This document shows, piece by piece, positions 32,776-43,830 of a stretch of DNA of 64,000 nucleotides. Source of the DNA: Pseudomonas sp. UMAB-08. GTDB taxonomy: Bacteria > Pseudomonadota > Gammaproteobacteria > Pseudomonadales > Pseudomonadaceae. Position numbers and translations under genes: made by a program. The DNA lies in the NCBI RefSeq assembly GCF_900095225.1, contig NZ_LT607416.1, positions 237,033 to 301,032 of the forward strand, given 5' to 3'. Every line of letters starts with the position of its first letter. Within the stretch, counting starts at the first letter, position 1. Below the pieces are notes generated by a model. The model had not been told where the DNA came from, searched no databases, and saw nothing but the letters and a program-made list of their open reading frames with translations.

Positions 32776-32832
32776 TGTATGGGCGTGTATGGATAAGTTC
32801 GGTATTTTCGCGACCATACACCAGCCCATACA
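32776..32832. repeat. Four TGTATGG sites as an inverted pair, overlapping the int promoter
   Basis: TGTATGG occurs at 32776-32782 and 32786-32792, and inverted (CCATACA) at 32814-32820 and 32826-32832. Together they make an imperfect 17/19-bp inverted repeat around a 21-bp AT-richer centre. They are candidate arm-type integrase or excisionase/regulator sites. Confidence 0.6.
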
Positions 32833-32841
32833 CGGCAACAA
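32813..32841 (-). promoter_or_regulatory. Predicted int promoter
   Basis: On the minus strand TTGTTG (32836-32841) and TATGGT (32813-32818) are 17 bp apart. Both CCATACA copies of the right arm overlap it, which would allow the binding protein to block int transcription. Confidence 0.5.
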
Positions 32842-32874
32842 GAAACAAGATGGTTAATGATGGAACAAGATGAA

Positions 32875-32902
32875 ACAAAAAAGCCGGCGCAATGGCCGGC
32901 TT
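32875..32902 (-). terminator. Terminator of the tRNA-Leu transcript
   Basis: Stem AAGCCGGC / GCCGGCTT with a 6-nt loop, followed on the minus strand by a run of T (complement of A at 32875-32882). It lies between the tRNA and the integrase promoter. Confidence 0.8.
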
Positions 32903-32946
32903 GTCTGTGTTTCAGCTTCATGATGGGTGAAGTTGAAATATGTATC

Positions 32947-32990
32947 TGGTGCCCCGAGGGAGACTCGAACTCCCACTCCTTTCGAAAACG
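32947..32990. other. Candidate attachment site (attR core) in the tRNA-Leu 3' half
   Basis: P4-type integrases usually recombine within the 3' half of a tRNA gene, restoring the tRNA on one side. The integrase lies directly beyond this 3' end. The matching copy should be at the unseen left end of the prophage, so core length cannot be fixed. Confidence 0.45.
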
Positions 32991-33031
32991 GATTTTGAAT
33001 CCGCCGCGTCTACCGATTCCGCCATCAGGGC
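32947..33031 (-). tRNA. tRNA-Leu (anticodon CAA)
   Basis: The minus strand folds as a class II tRNA with a long variable arm: acceptor GCCCTGA pairing near the 3' end, D-arm GGCGGAATCGGTAGACGC, anticodon loop TTCAAAA (CAA at 32997-32995), a T-loop GTTCGAGTC, and an encoded ACCA end. The 3' end faces the prophage, so it is the probable integration site. The gene is complete and has its own promoter. Confidence 0.96.
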
Positions 33032-33044
33032 TTGATGGGCGCGG

Positions 33045-33073
33045 AGTATAGAGAGGGTATTACCGTTGGTCAA
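33045..33073 (-). promoter_or_regulatory. tRNA-Leu promoter
   Basis: On the minus strand TTGACC (33068-33073) and TATACT (33045-33050) are separated by 17 bp, a near-consensus sigma-70 promoter. The predicted start is a few bases before the mature tRNA. Confidence 0.8.
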
Positions 33074-33139
33074 TCATGTTTCGTGGTTAATGTTCATTAT
33101 TTCCGCTAAACTTTCCGGCCCTGCTAGACGAACCCCATC

Positions 33140-35334
<2,195 letters not shown>

Positions 35335-35387
35335 TTGAGTACTGAGTTCTCTACCCTATTAACAAAATTTTGCAATTGGAGTGCTAA

Positions 35388-35723
35388 ATGAGCTTTTTTA
35401 TCCCTACCGCGTTCGCGGACGCTGCTGCACCTGCCGCCGGTCCTGCTGGTTCGGGCTTTGAATGGATTTTCCTGGTCGGCTTCCTGGTCATCTTCTATCT
35501 GATGATCTGGCGTCCACAGGCCAAGCGCGCGAAAGAACAGAAAAACCTGCTGGGCAACCTGCAAAAAGGTGACGAAGTTGTCACTTCCGGTGGTATTGCG
35601 GGCAAGATCAACAAAGTGACCGACGACTTCGTGGTCATCGAAGTGTCTGACACCGTTGAACTGAAAATCCAAAAGGCCGCTATCGCTGCCACGCTGCCTA
35701 AGGGCACCTTGAAAGCGATCTAA
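35388..35723 (+). CDS. yajC: Sec translocon accessory subunit YajC
   Basis: A 111-aa inner-membrane protein with one membrane segment (about residues 24-43, FEWIFLVGFLVIFYLMIW) followed by the conserved RPQAKRAKEQKNL and a small SH3-like cytoplasmic domain. It associates with SecDF and SecYEG. The start has a TTGGAG site. It precedes secD and secF in the standard order. Confidence 0.96.
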   Translation: MSFFIPTAFADAAAPAAGPAGSGFEWIFLVGFLVIFYLMIWRPQAKRAKEQKNLLGNLQKGDEVVTSGGIAGKINKVTDDFVVIEVSDTVELKIQKAAIAATLPKGTLKAI

Positions 35724-35783
35724 GTTTCAGTCTTTTACCAATCGACGGGGCGCGCAAGGCGCCCCGCGTTATAAGCGGGCGGC

Positions 35784-37655
35784 GTGATGCTGAACAAATA
35801 CCCTCTGTGGAAATACGTACTGATCCTGGCGGTGCTGGTGGTCGGTTTTATTTATTCCGCACCCAATCTCTACCCTGACGATCCGGCCATTCAAATCAGC
35901 GGCGCGAGCACTGCGTTGCAGGTGAACCAGGCTGACCTGGATCGTGTGAGCCGAGCGCTTACCGATGCGGGCATTAAGGTCAAAGGCTCCACCCTGGCCG
36001 AGAAGGGCAAGGGCGGTTTGTTGCGTCTGACCAAGCAAGAAGACCAGTTGCCAGCGAAGGACGTCGTGCGCAAGGCTTTGGGTGACGACTATGTCGTTGC
36101 GTTGAACCTGGCTCCGACCACGCCGAAGTGGTTGCGCAGCATTGGTGCAAGCCCGATGAAGATGGGTCTGGACTTGTCCGGTGGTGTGCACTTCCTGCTG
36201 GAAGTGGACATGGATAAGGCTCTGGATGCGCGCCTTAAGGTGTATGAAGGCGAAGTCAAATCCCTGTTGCGTAAAGAGCGTGTGCGTTATCGCAGCCTGC
36301 CGCAACTCGACGGTGGTATCCAGCTTGGTTTCAGCGATGCAGATTCTCGCGAACAAGCGCGTACCCTGATCCGTAAGAGCTTCAACGATTTTGACGTGAC
36401 CACCAGCGAACGCGGCGGTTTGTCCGTACTGCGTCTGGCGATGACGCCGGCCAAGCTGGCCGAGATTCGTGAATACTCGATCAAGCAGAACTTGACCACG
36501 GTACGTAATCGAGTCAACGAACTGGGTGTCGCCGAGCCTTTGGTTCAGCGTCAGGGCGCCAACCGTATCGTGGTTGAGCTGCCGGGCGTGCAGGACACTG
36601 CTGAAGCCAAGCGTATTCTGGGCAAGACTGCCAACCTGGAGTTCCGTCTGGGCGCCGGTCCTGAAGATTCGAAAGCCACTACCGAGATGTTCGAGTTCCG
36701 CGAGGGCGGTCGTCCTGCGGCGCCGGTCGAGCGTGGCCTGATCATCACCGGTGACCAAGTGACCGATGCCAAGGCTGGCTTCGACGAACACGGTCGTCCG
36801 CAAGTGAACATCCGTCTGGATGGTCATGGCGGCGAGCTGATGAGTCGTTCGACTCGCAGCAACGTGGGTCGCAGCATGGCGGTGATCTTCATCGAGCAGA
36901 AGCCGACGACGACCTACGTCAAGCAGATGGTCAACGGTGTCGAGAAAGACGTGCCGGTCCAGACCTTCAAGGAAGAGAAGAAAATCATCAGCCTGGCGAC
37001 CATCCAGTCGCCGCTGGGTAGTCAGTTCCGTATCACTGGCCTGAACGGTCAGGGTGAGGCGTCCGAGCTTGCGCTGCTGTTGCGTGCCGGTGGTCTGGCT
37101 GCGCCGATGTACTTCGCTGAAGAACGTACCATCGGTCCGAGCCTGGGTGCTGACAACATCACCAAAGGTATCGATGCATCGCTGTGGGGCATGTTGTTTG
37201 TGTCGCTGTTCATCATGGCGATCTACCGTTTCTTCGGCGTCATCGCCACCGTCGCACTGGCCGTGAACATGGTCATGCTGCTGGCACTGATGTCCTTGCT
37301 GGGTGCAACGCTGACCCTGCCGGGTATCGCCGGTATCGTTCTGACGATGGGTATGGCGGTCGACGCCAACGTACTGATCTTCTCGCGGATACGTGAAGAG
37401 ATCGCTGCGGGCATGACGGTGCAGCGGGCAATCAATGAAGGCTTCGGCCGGGCATTCACCGCGATCCTCGACGCCAACCTGACAACACTGTTGGTCGGCG
37501 GCATTCTCTTTGCGATGGGCACAGGCCCTGTCAAAGGCTTTGCGGTGACCATGTCGCTCGGGATCTTTACCTCGATGTTCACGGCCATCATGGTGACCCG
37601 CGCAATGGTCAACCTGATCTTCGGCGGACGTGACTTCAAGAAGTTGTGGATTTAA
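35784..37655 (+). CDS. secD: Protein translocase subunit SecD
   Basis: A 623-aa inner-membrane protein of the RND superfamily that uses the proton motive force to help pull exported proteins across the membrane. An N-terminal membrane segment (residues 8-25) is followed by a large periplasmic region with the marker GLDLSGGVHFLLEVDMDKAL. Five C-terminal membrane segments contain GMAVDANVLIFSRIREE, the ion-translocation region. The start at ATG 35784 lacks a strong ribosome site. secF follows after 9 bp. Confidence 0.97.
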   Translation: MMLNKYPLWKYVLILAVLVVGFIYSAPNLYPDDPAIQISGASTALQVNQADLDRVSRALTDAGIKVKGSTLAEKGKGGLLRLTKQEDQLPAKDVVRKALGDDYVVALNLAPTTPKWLRSIGASPMKMGLDLSGGVHFLLEVDMDKALDARLKVYEGEVKSLLRKERVRYRSLPQLDGGIQLGFSDADSREQARTLIRKSFNDFDVTTSERGGLSVLRLAMTPAKLAEIREYSIKQNLTTVRNRVNELGVAEPLVQRQGANRIVVELPGVQDTAEAKRILGKTANLEFRLGAGPEDSKATTEMFEFREGGRPAAPVERGLIITGDQVTDAKAGFDEHGRPQVNIRLDGHGGELMSRSTRSNVGRSMAVIFIEQKPTTTYVKQMVNGVEKDVPVQTFKEEKKIISLATIQSPLGSQFRITGLNGQGEASELALLLRAGGLAAPMYFAEERTIGPSLGADNITKGIDASLWGMLFVSLFIMAIYRFFGVIATVALAVNMVMLLALMSLLGATLTLPGIAGIVLTMGMAVDANVLIFSRIREEIAAGMTVQRAINEGFGRAFTAILDANLTTLLVGGILFAMGTGPVKGFAVTMSLGIFTSMFTAIMVTRAMVNLIFGGRDFKKLWI

Positions 37656-37664
37656 GGGGCTGCC

Positions 37665-38576
37665 ATGTTACGTACGATTAACTTCATGGGCGTTCGCAAT
37701 GTTGCGTTCGCCTTTACCATGTTCCTTACCGCGCTGGCGTTGTTTAGCTGCTTCCACAAAGGGCTTAACTACGGTCTGGACTTCACCGGCGGTACGCTCA
37801 TCGAGCTGACCTACGAGCATCCGGCTGATCTTGGCAAGGTGCGTGAGGAACTGGTTACTGCCGGTTACCACGAGGCCGTTGTGCAGAGCTTCGGCGCTAC
37901 CACTGATTTGCTCGTGCGTATGCCGGGCGAAGACCCGCAGTTGGGTACTCAGGTTGCGGAAGCCTTGCGCAAAGGCGGCACGGATAACCCTGTCACCGTC
38001 AAGCGCGTCGAGTTCGTTGGCCCGCAAGTGGGTGAAGAGCTGCGCGATCAGGGCGGCCTCGGCATGCTGATGGCGCTGGGCGGGGTATTGATTTACCTGG
38101 CCTTCCGCTTCCAGTGGAAATTCGCGGTCGGTGCAATCGTCTCCCTGATTCACGACGTGATCGTCACCATCGGGATCCTGTCGTTCTTCCAGGTGACCTT
38201 TGACCTCACGGTGCTTGCTGCTGTGTTGGCGATCATCGGTTACTCGTTGAACGATACGATTGTGGTGTTCGACCGGGTCCGGGAAAACTTCCGGATACTG
38301 CGCAAGGCGTCGTTGATTGAAAACATCAACATCTCCACCACGCAAACCCTGTTGCGGACCATGGCGACCTCGATCTCCACCTTGCTGGCAATCGTGGCGT
38401 TGTGGGTTTTCGGTGGCGACAGCCTGCACGGATTCTCCGTCGCATTGTTCATCGGTGTACTGGCGGGTACTTACTCCTCCATCTATATCGCCAACGTGGT
38501 GTTGATCTGGTTGAACCTGAGCACCGAGGATCTGATTCCTCCTGTTGTGGCTGACAAGGTTGATGAGCGTCCGTAA
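37665..38576 (+). CDS. secF: Protein translocase subunit SecF
   Basis: A 303-aa partner of SecD with six membrane segments and the first periplasmic marker GLDFTGGTLIEL near residue 37. The C-terminal part has GYSLNDTIVVFDRVREN, equivalent to the SecD proton-path region. ATG 37665 follows a AAGGGG site. A strong terminator after the stop ends the queA-secF transcription unit. Confidence 0.97.
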   Translation: MLRTINFMGVRNVAFAFTMFLTALALFSCFHKGLNYGLDFTGGTLIELTYEHPADLGKVREELVTAGYHEAVVQSFGATTDLLVRMPGEDPQLGTQVAEALRKGGTDNPVTVKRVEFVGPQVGEELRDQGGLGMLMALGGVLIYLAFRFQWKFAVGAIVSLIHDVIVTIGILSFFQVTFDLTVLAAVLAIIGYSLNDTIVVFDRVRENFRILRKASLIENINISTTQTLLRTMATSISTLLAIVALWVFGGDSLHGFSVALFIGVLAGTYSSIYIANVVLIWLNLSTEDLIPPVVADKVDERP

Positions 38577-38608
38577 AGCCTGAATGCTTTACCGGTTTTG
38601 ACCCAGAA

Positions 38609-38638
38609 GGGCGTGAGTGTTGAACTCACGCCCTTTTT
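38609..38638 (+). terminator. Terminator after secF
   Basis: A perfect 10-bp stem (GGGCGTGAGT / ACTCACGCCC) with a 5-nt loop, followed by five T residues. Confidence 0.95.
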
Positions 38639-38697
38639 CGTACTCCAAGGCTGGGAGTAGCGTGGGAAATTTCGCGCGAGGTTACCAGGAGGTTCAA

Positions 38698-39240
38698 GTG
38701 AACAAGTCGTTGCTAATTGGTGCTGTGCTGGGTGCTGTCGGCGTGACTGCCGGGGGTGCTGTCGCCACGTATAACTTGGTGAAAAGCGGCCCTGAGTATG
38801 CAGAGGTGTTGGGTGTGCAACCCATCAAAGAGCAGGTCAAAACCCCGCGTGAAGTGTGCAAAGACGTAGCGGTCACCCGTCAGGCGCCGGTCAAGGATCA
38901 GCATCAGATCATGGGTAGCGTGCTGGGTGCTGTGGCCGGTGGCTTGCTTGGTAATCAGGTGGGTGGCGGTAACGGCAAAAAAATCGCGACGGTCGCCGGT
39001 GCAGTGGGCGGTGGTTACGCAGGCAACAAAGTTCAGGAAGGCATGCAGAACAGAGACACGTACACCACGACTCAGACCCGCTGCAATACGGTCAATGACA
39101 TCAGCGATAAGGTCGTGGGTTATGACGTGAAATACAAACTGAACGACAAGGTCGGTCAAGTGCGTATGGACCGTGATCCGGGTAACCAGATTCCGGTCAA
39201 CAAAGAAGGTCAGCTGGTATTGGGTCAAGGCGCTCAGTAA
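38698..39240 (+). CDS. Glycine-zipper 2TM-domain envelope protein (180 aa)
   Basis: The start is GTG 38698, preceded by AGGAGG; the longer frame from 38617 would begin inside the terminator region. An N-terminal hydrophobic signal/anchor (residues 4-27) is followed by the double glycine-zipper segment GSVLGAVAGGLLGNQVGGGN and GAVGGGYAGNKVQEG (about residues 75-110), as in the 17-kDa surface antigen/Rick_17kDa family. The C-terminal part is a small soluble domain (VVGYDVKYKLNDKVGQVRMD). It is likely exported and attached to the cell envelope; a precise role is unknown. It stands alone between two terminators. Confidence 0.82.
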   Translation: MNKSLLIGAVLGAVGVTAGGAVATYNLVKSGPEYAEVLGVQPIKEQVKTPREVCKDVAVTRQAPVKDQHQIMGSVLGAVAGGLLGNQVGGGNGKKIATVAGAVGGGYAGNKVQEGMQNRDTYTTTQTRCNTVNDISDKVVGYDVKYKLNDKVGQVRMDRDPGNQIPVNKEGQLVLGQGAQ

Positions 39241-39267
39241 TACGCGTCAGTATCGGCATCAAAGAAA

Positions 39268-39288
39268 AGCACCTTCGGGTGCTTTTTT
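39268..39288 (+). terminator. Terminator after the glycine-zipper gene
   Basis: AGCACC-TTCG-GGTGCT hairpin with a stable TTCG loop, followed by a T run. Confidence 0.93.
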
Positions 39289-39303
39289 GTTTATGCGGGG
39301 TAT

Positions 39304-39329
39304 AAAAAAACCGGCGAACGCCGGTTTTT
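39304..39329 (-). terminator. Terminator after suhB
   Basis: CCGGCG / CGCCGG stem flanked by A and T runs, so it can work on both strands; on the minus strand it lies 17 bp after the suhB stop. Confidence 0.85.
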
Positions 39330-39346
39330 GTTGTCGACCCTGGGGC

Positions 39347-40162
39347 TTAGCGCTTCAGCGAGGCCGGCAGGTGCGGTGCGATCGAGGTCAGCACAGCTTT
39401 GAAGCACTTGGTGTTGCCTGCAACGATATGACCTTTTTCAAGGAACTCGTGACCGCCAGTGAAATCGCTCACCAGGCCGCCGGCTTCTTGAATCAGCAGT
39501 GCGCCCGCTGCCATGTCCCACTCGGACAGGCCCGACTCCCAGTACGCATCGAAACGACCGGCAGCTACATAGGCGAGGTCGAGGCTGGCGGAGCCTGCGC
39601 GGCGAATGCCGGCGGTCTGACCGACCAGGCTGCGGAACATGCCCAGGTAGTTTTCCAGGTTGTCCATTTGCCCTTCGCGGAACGGGAAGCCGGTACCCAG
39701 CAGGGCGCCTTCGAGGCTTTTACGCTGGCTGACGCGCAGACGGCGACCGTTAAGCGCGGCGCCACGGCCACGGCTGGCGGTGAATTCTTCCTGACGGACC
39801 GGGTCGAGAACCACGGCATGTTCAAGACGGCCACGGTATTTGCAGGCGATGCTGACTGCGAAGTGCGGAACGCCGCGTACGAAGTTGGTGGTGCCATCAA
39901 GCGGGTCGATGATCCACAGGTACTCTGTGCCTTCGCCGCTGCCTTCGTGCATGCCGCTTTCTTCGCCAAGGATACCGTGAGTCGGGTAAGCCTTGCGCAG
40001 GGCAGCAATGATGTTGTGCTCGGCAGCCCGATCGATTTCAGTGACGTAATCCTTCGCGTCTTTTTCGTCGACCTTGATGGTATCCAAGCGCTCGATGGAG
40101 CGGAAAATCAATTCACTGGCGCTGCGGGCGGCGCGCAGCGCGATATTCAGCATGGGCTGCAT
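39347..40162 (-). CDS. suhB: Inositol-1-monophosphatase family protein SuhB
   Basis: A 271-aa Mg2+-dependent phosphatase-fold protein. The metal-binding motifs are all present: GEES (about residues 67-70), DPLDGTTNF (about 86-94) and WDMAAG near residue 215. In enterobacteria SuhB also takes part in ribosomal RNA antitermination and in Pseudomonas affects virulence gene expression, so its enzymatic role may not be its main one. It is divergent from trmJ with a 143-bp gap. Confidence 0.95.
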   Translation of the reverse strand: MQPMLNIALRAARSASELIFRSIERLDTIKVDEKDAKDYVTEIDRAAEHNIIAALRKAYPTHGILGEESGMHEGSGEGTEYLWIIDPLDGTTNFVRGVPHFAVSIACKYRGRLEHAVVLDPVRQEEFTASRGRGAALNGRRLRVSQRKSLEGALLGTGFPFREGQMDNLENYLGMFRSLVGQTAGIRRAGSASLDLAYVAAGRFDAYWESGLSEWDMAAGALLIQEAGGLVSDFTGGHEFLEKGHIVAGNTKCFKAVLTSIAPHLPASLKR

Positions 40163-40305
40163 GGACGTTTCACCTAGGTCGTTAAAGAAAGCCGAACATT
40201 GTAGGGCGTAGCATCAATTATTTCCAGCGTGCATAGCGTCCATAGCGTTAATGGGGGTGGTTCTGTAAGATTTGCTCCCCTTTCTCCCGTCTGTGAGAAC
40301 TTGCA

Positions 40306-41079
40306 TTGCTGCAAAATATTCGTGTTGTCCTGGTCGGTACCAGTCACCCCGGTAATATCGGTGGAGCTGCTCGTGCCATGAAAAACATGGGGCTTTCACG
40401 CCTGGTGCTGGTCGATCCACTGGTTTTCCCTAACCATGAAGCGGATGCGCGGGCTTCTGGCGCAAGCGATATCCTGGAAAACGCGCAGGTCGTCGCGACC
40501 CTGGAAGACGCGCTGGTCGGCTGCAATCTGGTGCTGGGCACCAGTGCGCGTGATCGGCGAATCCCCTGGCCGCTGCTCGATCCTCGCGAGTGCGGGGTGA
40601 TGGCGTCCGAGCAGGCGGCGCAGGGCGCGGAGGTGGCGCTGGTGTTCGGTCGTGAATATGCCGGCCTGACCAATGAAGAGCTGCAGCGATGTCACTATCA
40701 CATCCACATCCCCTCGGACCCTGAGTTCAGTTCGCTCAATCTGGCGGCTGCGGTGCAGGTGCTGGCCTATGAGGTGCGGATGTCCTGGCTCGCTGCGCAA
40801 GGGCAGCCGACCAAGGTCGAGAAGGTCGAAGTAGCCTCTGCGCGCAGTGTGGAAGAAGTCACTATGGATGAGATGGAGCTGTTTTACGGCCATCTCCAGT
40901 CCACGCTGGTCGATATCGGTTTTCTCGACACGGAAAACCCGCGTCACCTGATGGCACGCTTGCGTCGCCTGTTCGGTCGTCGTGCGGTGTACCGGTCGGA
41001 GATGAATATTTTGCGGGGCATACTTACCGAGACGCAGAAAGTGGCGCGCGGCGAGCCCCATAAGCGGAAGGATCAATGA
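40306..41079 (+). CDS. trmJ: tRNA (cytidine/uridine-2'-O)-methyltransferase TrmJ
   Basis: SPOUT-family enzyme that methylates the ribose of position 32 in several tRNAs. The 257-aa protein begins [20 protein letters not shown] with the knot motif residues and has [15 protein letters not shown] and [20 protein letters not shown]. The start is a TTG at 40306, supported by family alignment of this N-terminus; no ATG is available nearby. Its end overlaps cysE by four bases. Confidence 0.95.
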   Translation: MLQNIRVVLVGTSHPGNIGGAARAMKNMGLSRLVLVDPLVFPNHEADARASGASDILENAQVVATLEDALVGCNLVLGTSARDRRIPWPLLDPRECGVMASEQAAQGAEVALVFGREYAGLTNEELQRCHYHIHIPSDPEFSSLNLAAAVQVLAYEVRMSWLAAQGQPTKVEKVEVASARSVEEVTMDEMELFYGHLQSTLVDIGFLDTENPRHLMARLRRLFGRRAVYRSEMNILRGILTETQKVARGEPHKRKDQ

Positions 41080-41855
41080 TGTTCGAGCGTTTGCGAGAAG
41101 ATATTCAAAGTGTGTTCCATCGCGATCCTGCTGCGCGCAACGCTTTTGAGGTGCTGACCTGCTACCCCGGCATGCACGCAATCTGGCTGCATCGTTTGTC
41201 GCATTACCTGTGGACCCTTGACTGGAAGTGGCTGGCGCGCGTGGTGTCCAACTTCGGTCGCTGGTTGACCGGCATTGAGATTCATCCGGGGGCGACGATT
41301 GGGCGGCGCTTCTTTATCGATCACGGGATGGGCATTGTGATTGGCGAAACCGCGGAAATCGGCGACGACGTCACGCTCTATCAGGGGGTGACGCTGGGCG
41401 GAACCAGCTGGAACAAGGGCAAGCGCCACCCGACGCTCGAGTCGGGCGTGGTTGTCGGGGCGGGTGCCAAGGTGCTGGGGCCGTTCACGGTCGGTGCGGG
41501 TGCCAAGGTCGGTTCCAATGCGGTGGTTACCAAGGCGGTGCCGGCCGGTGCCACTGTGGTGGGCATCCCGGGGCGGATCATCATCAAGTCCGACGACGAC
41601 GTGGAAGCCAAACGTAAAGCCATCGCTGAAAAGCTCGGTTTCGATGCCTATGGCGTCAGCGAAGATATGCCCGACCCTGTGGCGCGGGCGATTGGTCAGC
41701 TGCTTGATCATCTGCAGGCGGTCGACGCCAGGCTGGAAGGTATGTGCGGTGCGCTTAACGCGTTGGGCAGTGATTACTGCGCCAAAGAGCTGCCTGCGTT
41801 GCACGACGAGGTGTTTGACTGCGTGAAAGACGGCGGCGAAACCAAGGCTGGCTGA
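41076..41855 (+). CDS. cysE: Serine O-acetyltransferase
   Basis: Makes O-acetylserine from serine and acetyl-CoA, the first step of cysteine synthesis. The 259-aa protein has an N-terminal helical domain and a left-handed beta-helix of hexapeptide repeats ([34 protein letters not shown]) with the active-site His/Asp pair, then a C-terminal tail longer than the short E. coli one. Start may be ATG 41076 or 41079. Its position before the isc operon links cysteine supply to iron-sulfur assembly. Confidence 0.95.
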   Translation: MMFERLREDIQSVFHRDPAARNAFEVLTCYPGMHAIWLHRLSHYLWTLDWKWLARVVSNFGRWLTGIEIHPGATIGRRFFIDHGMGIVIGETAEIGDDVTLYQGVTLGGTSWNKGKRHPTLESGVVVGAGAKVLGPFTVGAGAKVGSNAVVTKAVPAGATVVGIPGRIIIKSDDDVEAKRKAIAEKLGFDAYGVSEDMPDPVARAIGQLLDHLQAVDARLEGMCGALNALGSDYCAKELPALHDEVFDCVKDGGETKAG

Positions 41856-41942
41856 GGGGCTGATCGGGCTCGCCGGTACTAGACCTAAGGGGTGTGCCAA
41901 TGCACCCCTGCGTTTGTTATGATGTCGCCGTTGTTTGCGGGT

Positions 41943-42000
41943 AATCCCGACTGATTTACTCGGTCTTATAGTTGACTTAAATACTCGGGAATAGCATACT
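41943..42000 (+). promoter_or_regulatory. isc promoter with two tandem IscR type 1 sites
   Basis: Two 25-bp elements lie exactly 25 bp apart (41943-41967 and 41968-41992), both with GACTnAnnTACTCGG-like cores. The second, starting ATAGTTGACTTAAATACTCG, closely matches the known E. coli IscR type 1 sequence and contains the -35 box TTGACT (41973-41978). The -10 box is CATACT (41995-42000), 16 bp away. Holo-IscR bound here would repress the operon when iron-sulfur clusters are sufficient. Confidence 0.85.
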
Positions 42001-42032
42001 CGCAGTCATTCCGAACCTCCGTGGTACATGCC

Positions 42033-42524
42033 ATGCGACTGACTACAAAAGGCCGATACGCTGTAACCGCCATGCTTGACCTGGCATTACATGCGCAGCA
42101 CGGGCCAGTGTCTCTGGCCGATATCTCCGAGCGGCAAGGCATATCCCTGTCCTACCTAGAGCAACTGTTCGCCAAACTGCGTCGCAGTAATCTGGTGTCG
42201 AGCGTGCGGGGGCCTGGTGGTGGTTACCAGTTGTCCCGTGACATGCAAGGTATCCAGGTCGCGCAGGTGATCGACGCGGTCAATGAGTCGGTCGATGCAA
42301 CACGTTGCCAGGGTCTGGGTGATTGCCATGCGGGCGATACCTGCCTGACTCACCACTTGTGGTGTGACCTGAGTTCGCAGATTCACGATTTTCTTAGCGG
42401 TATAAGCCTGGCTGACCTTGTGACTCGCCGTGAGGTACAAGAAGTCGCTCAGCGCCAGGATCTGCGTCGAAATACATGCAGAACGCCCCAGCTGGATAAG
42501 ATTGAAACGTCCGCCGTCGAATGA
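42033..42524 (+). CDS. iscR: Iron-sulfur cluster regulator IscR
   Basis: Rrf2-family winged-helix repressor of 163 aa. The [2Fe-2S] ligands Cys92, Cys98, Cys104 and His107 are all at the family positions ([18 protein letters not shown]). The DNA-binding helix lies near [21 protein letters not shown] chose ATG 42033 ([11 protein letters not shown]), the conserved start; a GTG at 42021 is also in frame. First gene of the isc operon. Confidence 0.97.
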   Translation: MRLTTKGRYAVTAMLDLALHAQHGPVSLADISERQGISLSYLEQLFAKLRRSNLVSSVRGPGGGYQLSRDMQGIQVAQVIDAVNESVDATRCQGLGDCHAGDTCLTHHLWCDLSSQIHDFLSGISLADLVTRREVQEVAQRQDLRRNTCRTPQLDKIETSAVE

Positions 42525-42568
42525 ACGCAGATGAATGCGCGGCGCGCCTGCCTGATAGGAGATATTCA

Positions 42569-43783
42569 ATGAAATTGCCGATTTACCTCGATTACTCCGC
42601 GACTACCCCGGTCGATCCGCGCGTCGCGCAGAAAATGAGTGAATGCCTGCTGGTTGACGGAAACTTCGGTAACCCGGCATCGCGTTCCCACGTCTTTGGC
42701 TGGAAAGCTGAAGAGGCAGTGGAGAATGCCCGCCGTCAGGTCGCTGACCTGGTGAACGCCGACCCGCGTGAAATCGTCTGGACCTCCGGTGCTACCGAGT
42801 CCGACAACCTTGCGATCAAAGGCGCTGCGCACTTTTACGCCAGCAAGGGTAAGCACCTGGTCACCAACAAGATCGAACACAAAGCGGTCTTGGACACCAT
42901 GCGCCAACTGGAGCGTGAAGGTTTCGAAGTCACGTACATCGAGCCTGGTGAAGACGGTCTGATCACGCCTGCAATGGTTGAAGCGGCTTTGCGCGACGAC
43001 ACCATTCTGGTCTCGATCATGCACGTCAATAACGAAATCGGCACTATCAACGACATCTCGGCCATCGGTGAGCTGACCCGTTCGCGCGGTGTGTTGTTCC
43101 ACGTCGATGCGGCCCAGTCCACGGGTAAAGTCGAAATCGACCTGGCCAACCTCAAGGTTGACCTGATGTCTTTCTCGGCCCACAAAACCTATGGCCCTAA
43201 AGGTATTGGCGCGCTCTACGTGAGCCGCAAACCGCGCGTTCGCATTGAAGCGACCATGCACGGTGGCGGACATGAGCGTGGCATGCGTTCGGGGACATTG
43301 GCGACTCACCAGATCGTTGGTATGGGCGAAGCTTTCCGTGTTGCCAAAGAAGACATGGCGTCTGAAAACGTACGCATCAAGGCTCTGAGCGCTCGCTTCC
43401 TCAAGCAGGTTGAGGGTCTGGAAGAGCTGTACATCAACGGCAGCATGATTTCCCGTGTACCGCACAACCTGAACCTGAGCTTCAACTACGTCGAAGGCGA
43501 GTCGTTGATCATGGCGCTCAAGGATCTGGCGGTTTCGTCCGGTTCCGCTTGTACCTCGGCTTCGCTGGAGCCGTCCTACGTCCTGCGCGCCATTGGCCGC
43601 AACGATGAACTGGCGCACAGCTCGATTCGCTTCACCTTCGGCCGTTTCACCACCGAAGAAGAAATCGACTACGCCGCGCATAAAGTATGCGAGTCCGTCA
43701 CCAAGCTGCGCGCTTTGTCGCCGCTGTGGGATATGTACAAAGACGGTATCGACATCTCCAAGATCGAGTGGGCTGCGCACTAA
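42569..43783 (+). CDS. iscS: Cysteine desulfurase IscS
   Basis: PLP enzyme that takes sulfur from cysteine for iron-sulfur clusters and thiolated tRNAs. The 404-aa protein has the PLP lysine in [17 protein letters not shown] and the catalytic cysteine in [17 protein letters not shown]. The start is ATG 42569 with AGGAG upstream; the longer frame from 42521 overlaps the iscR end. Length equals that of E. coli IscS. Confidence 0.98.
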   Translation: MKLPIYLDYSATTPVDPRVAQKMSECLLVDGNFGNPASRSHVFGWKAEEAVENARRQVADLVNADPREIVWTSGATESDNLAIKGAAHFYASKGKHLVTNKIEHKAVLDTMRQLEREGFEVTYIEPGEDGLITPAMVEAALRDDTILVSIMHVNNEIGTINDISAIGELTRSRGVLFHVDAAQSTGKVEIDLANLKVDLMSFSAHKTYGPKGIGALYVSRKPRVRIEATMHGGGHERGMRSGTLATHQIVGMGEAFRVAKEDMASENVRIKALSARFLKQVEGLEELYINGSMISRVPHNLNLSFNYVEGESLIMALKDLAVSSGSACTSASLEPSYVLRAIGRNDELAHSSIRFTFGRFTTEEEIDYAAHKVCESVTKLRALSPLWDMYKDGIDISKIEWAAH

Positions 43784-43830
43784 TTAAGTCGCCTGCAAGA
43801 GCGGCTACCTGATGAGAGAGGATTAGCACC

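Larger units (their letters stand above)
1..32946. mobile_element. Right-hand portion of a large tailed-phage prophage (left end outside window)
   Basis: Portal, lysis, baseplate, tail-fibre, DGR and integrase genes run without interruption up to a tRNA-Leu gene, after which conserved Pseudomonas housekeeping genes begin. Baseplate spike, gp25-like and J-like genes point to a contractile-tail (myovirus-type) phage. No capsid, terminase, replication or repressor gene is seen, so these must lie to the left. All virion genes are on the plus strand; only the integrase is on the minus strand. The exact right boundary is inferred from the integrase and the tRNA 3' end; the second att copy is off-window and was not seen. 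I see no frameshifted virion gene, so the element could be functional. Confidence 0.93.

Noticed and set aside
31996..32946. Integrase starting at 32921
   Set aside because: The extra 50 codons cover the promoter and the TGTATGG sites and have no similarity to integrase N-termini.
39173..40177. 334-codon plus-strand frame over suhB
   Set aside because: Antisense to suhB, whose phosphatase motifs are clear; crosses two terminators.
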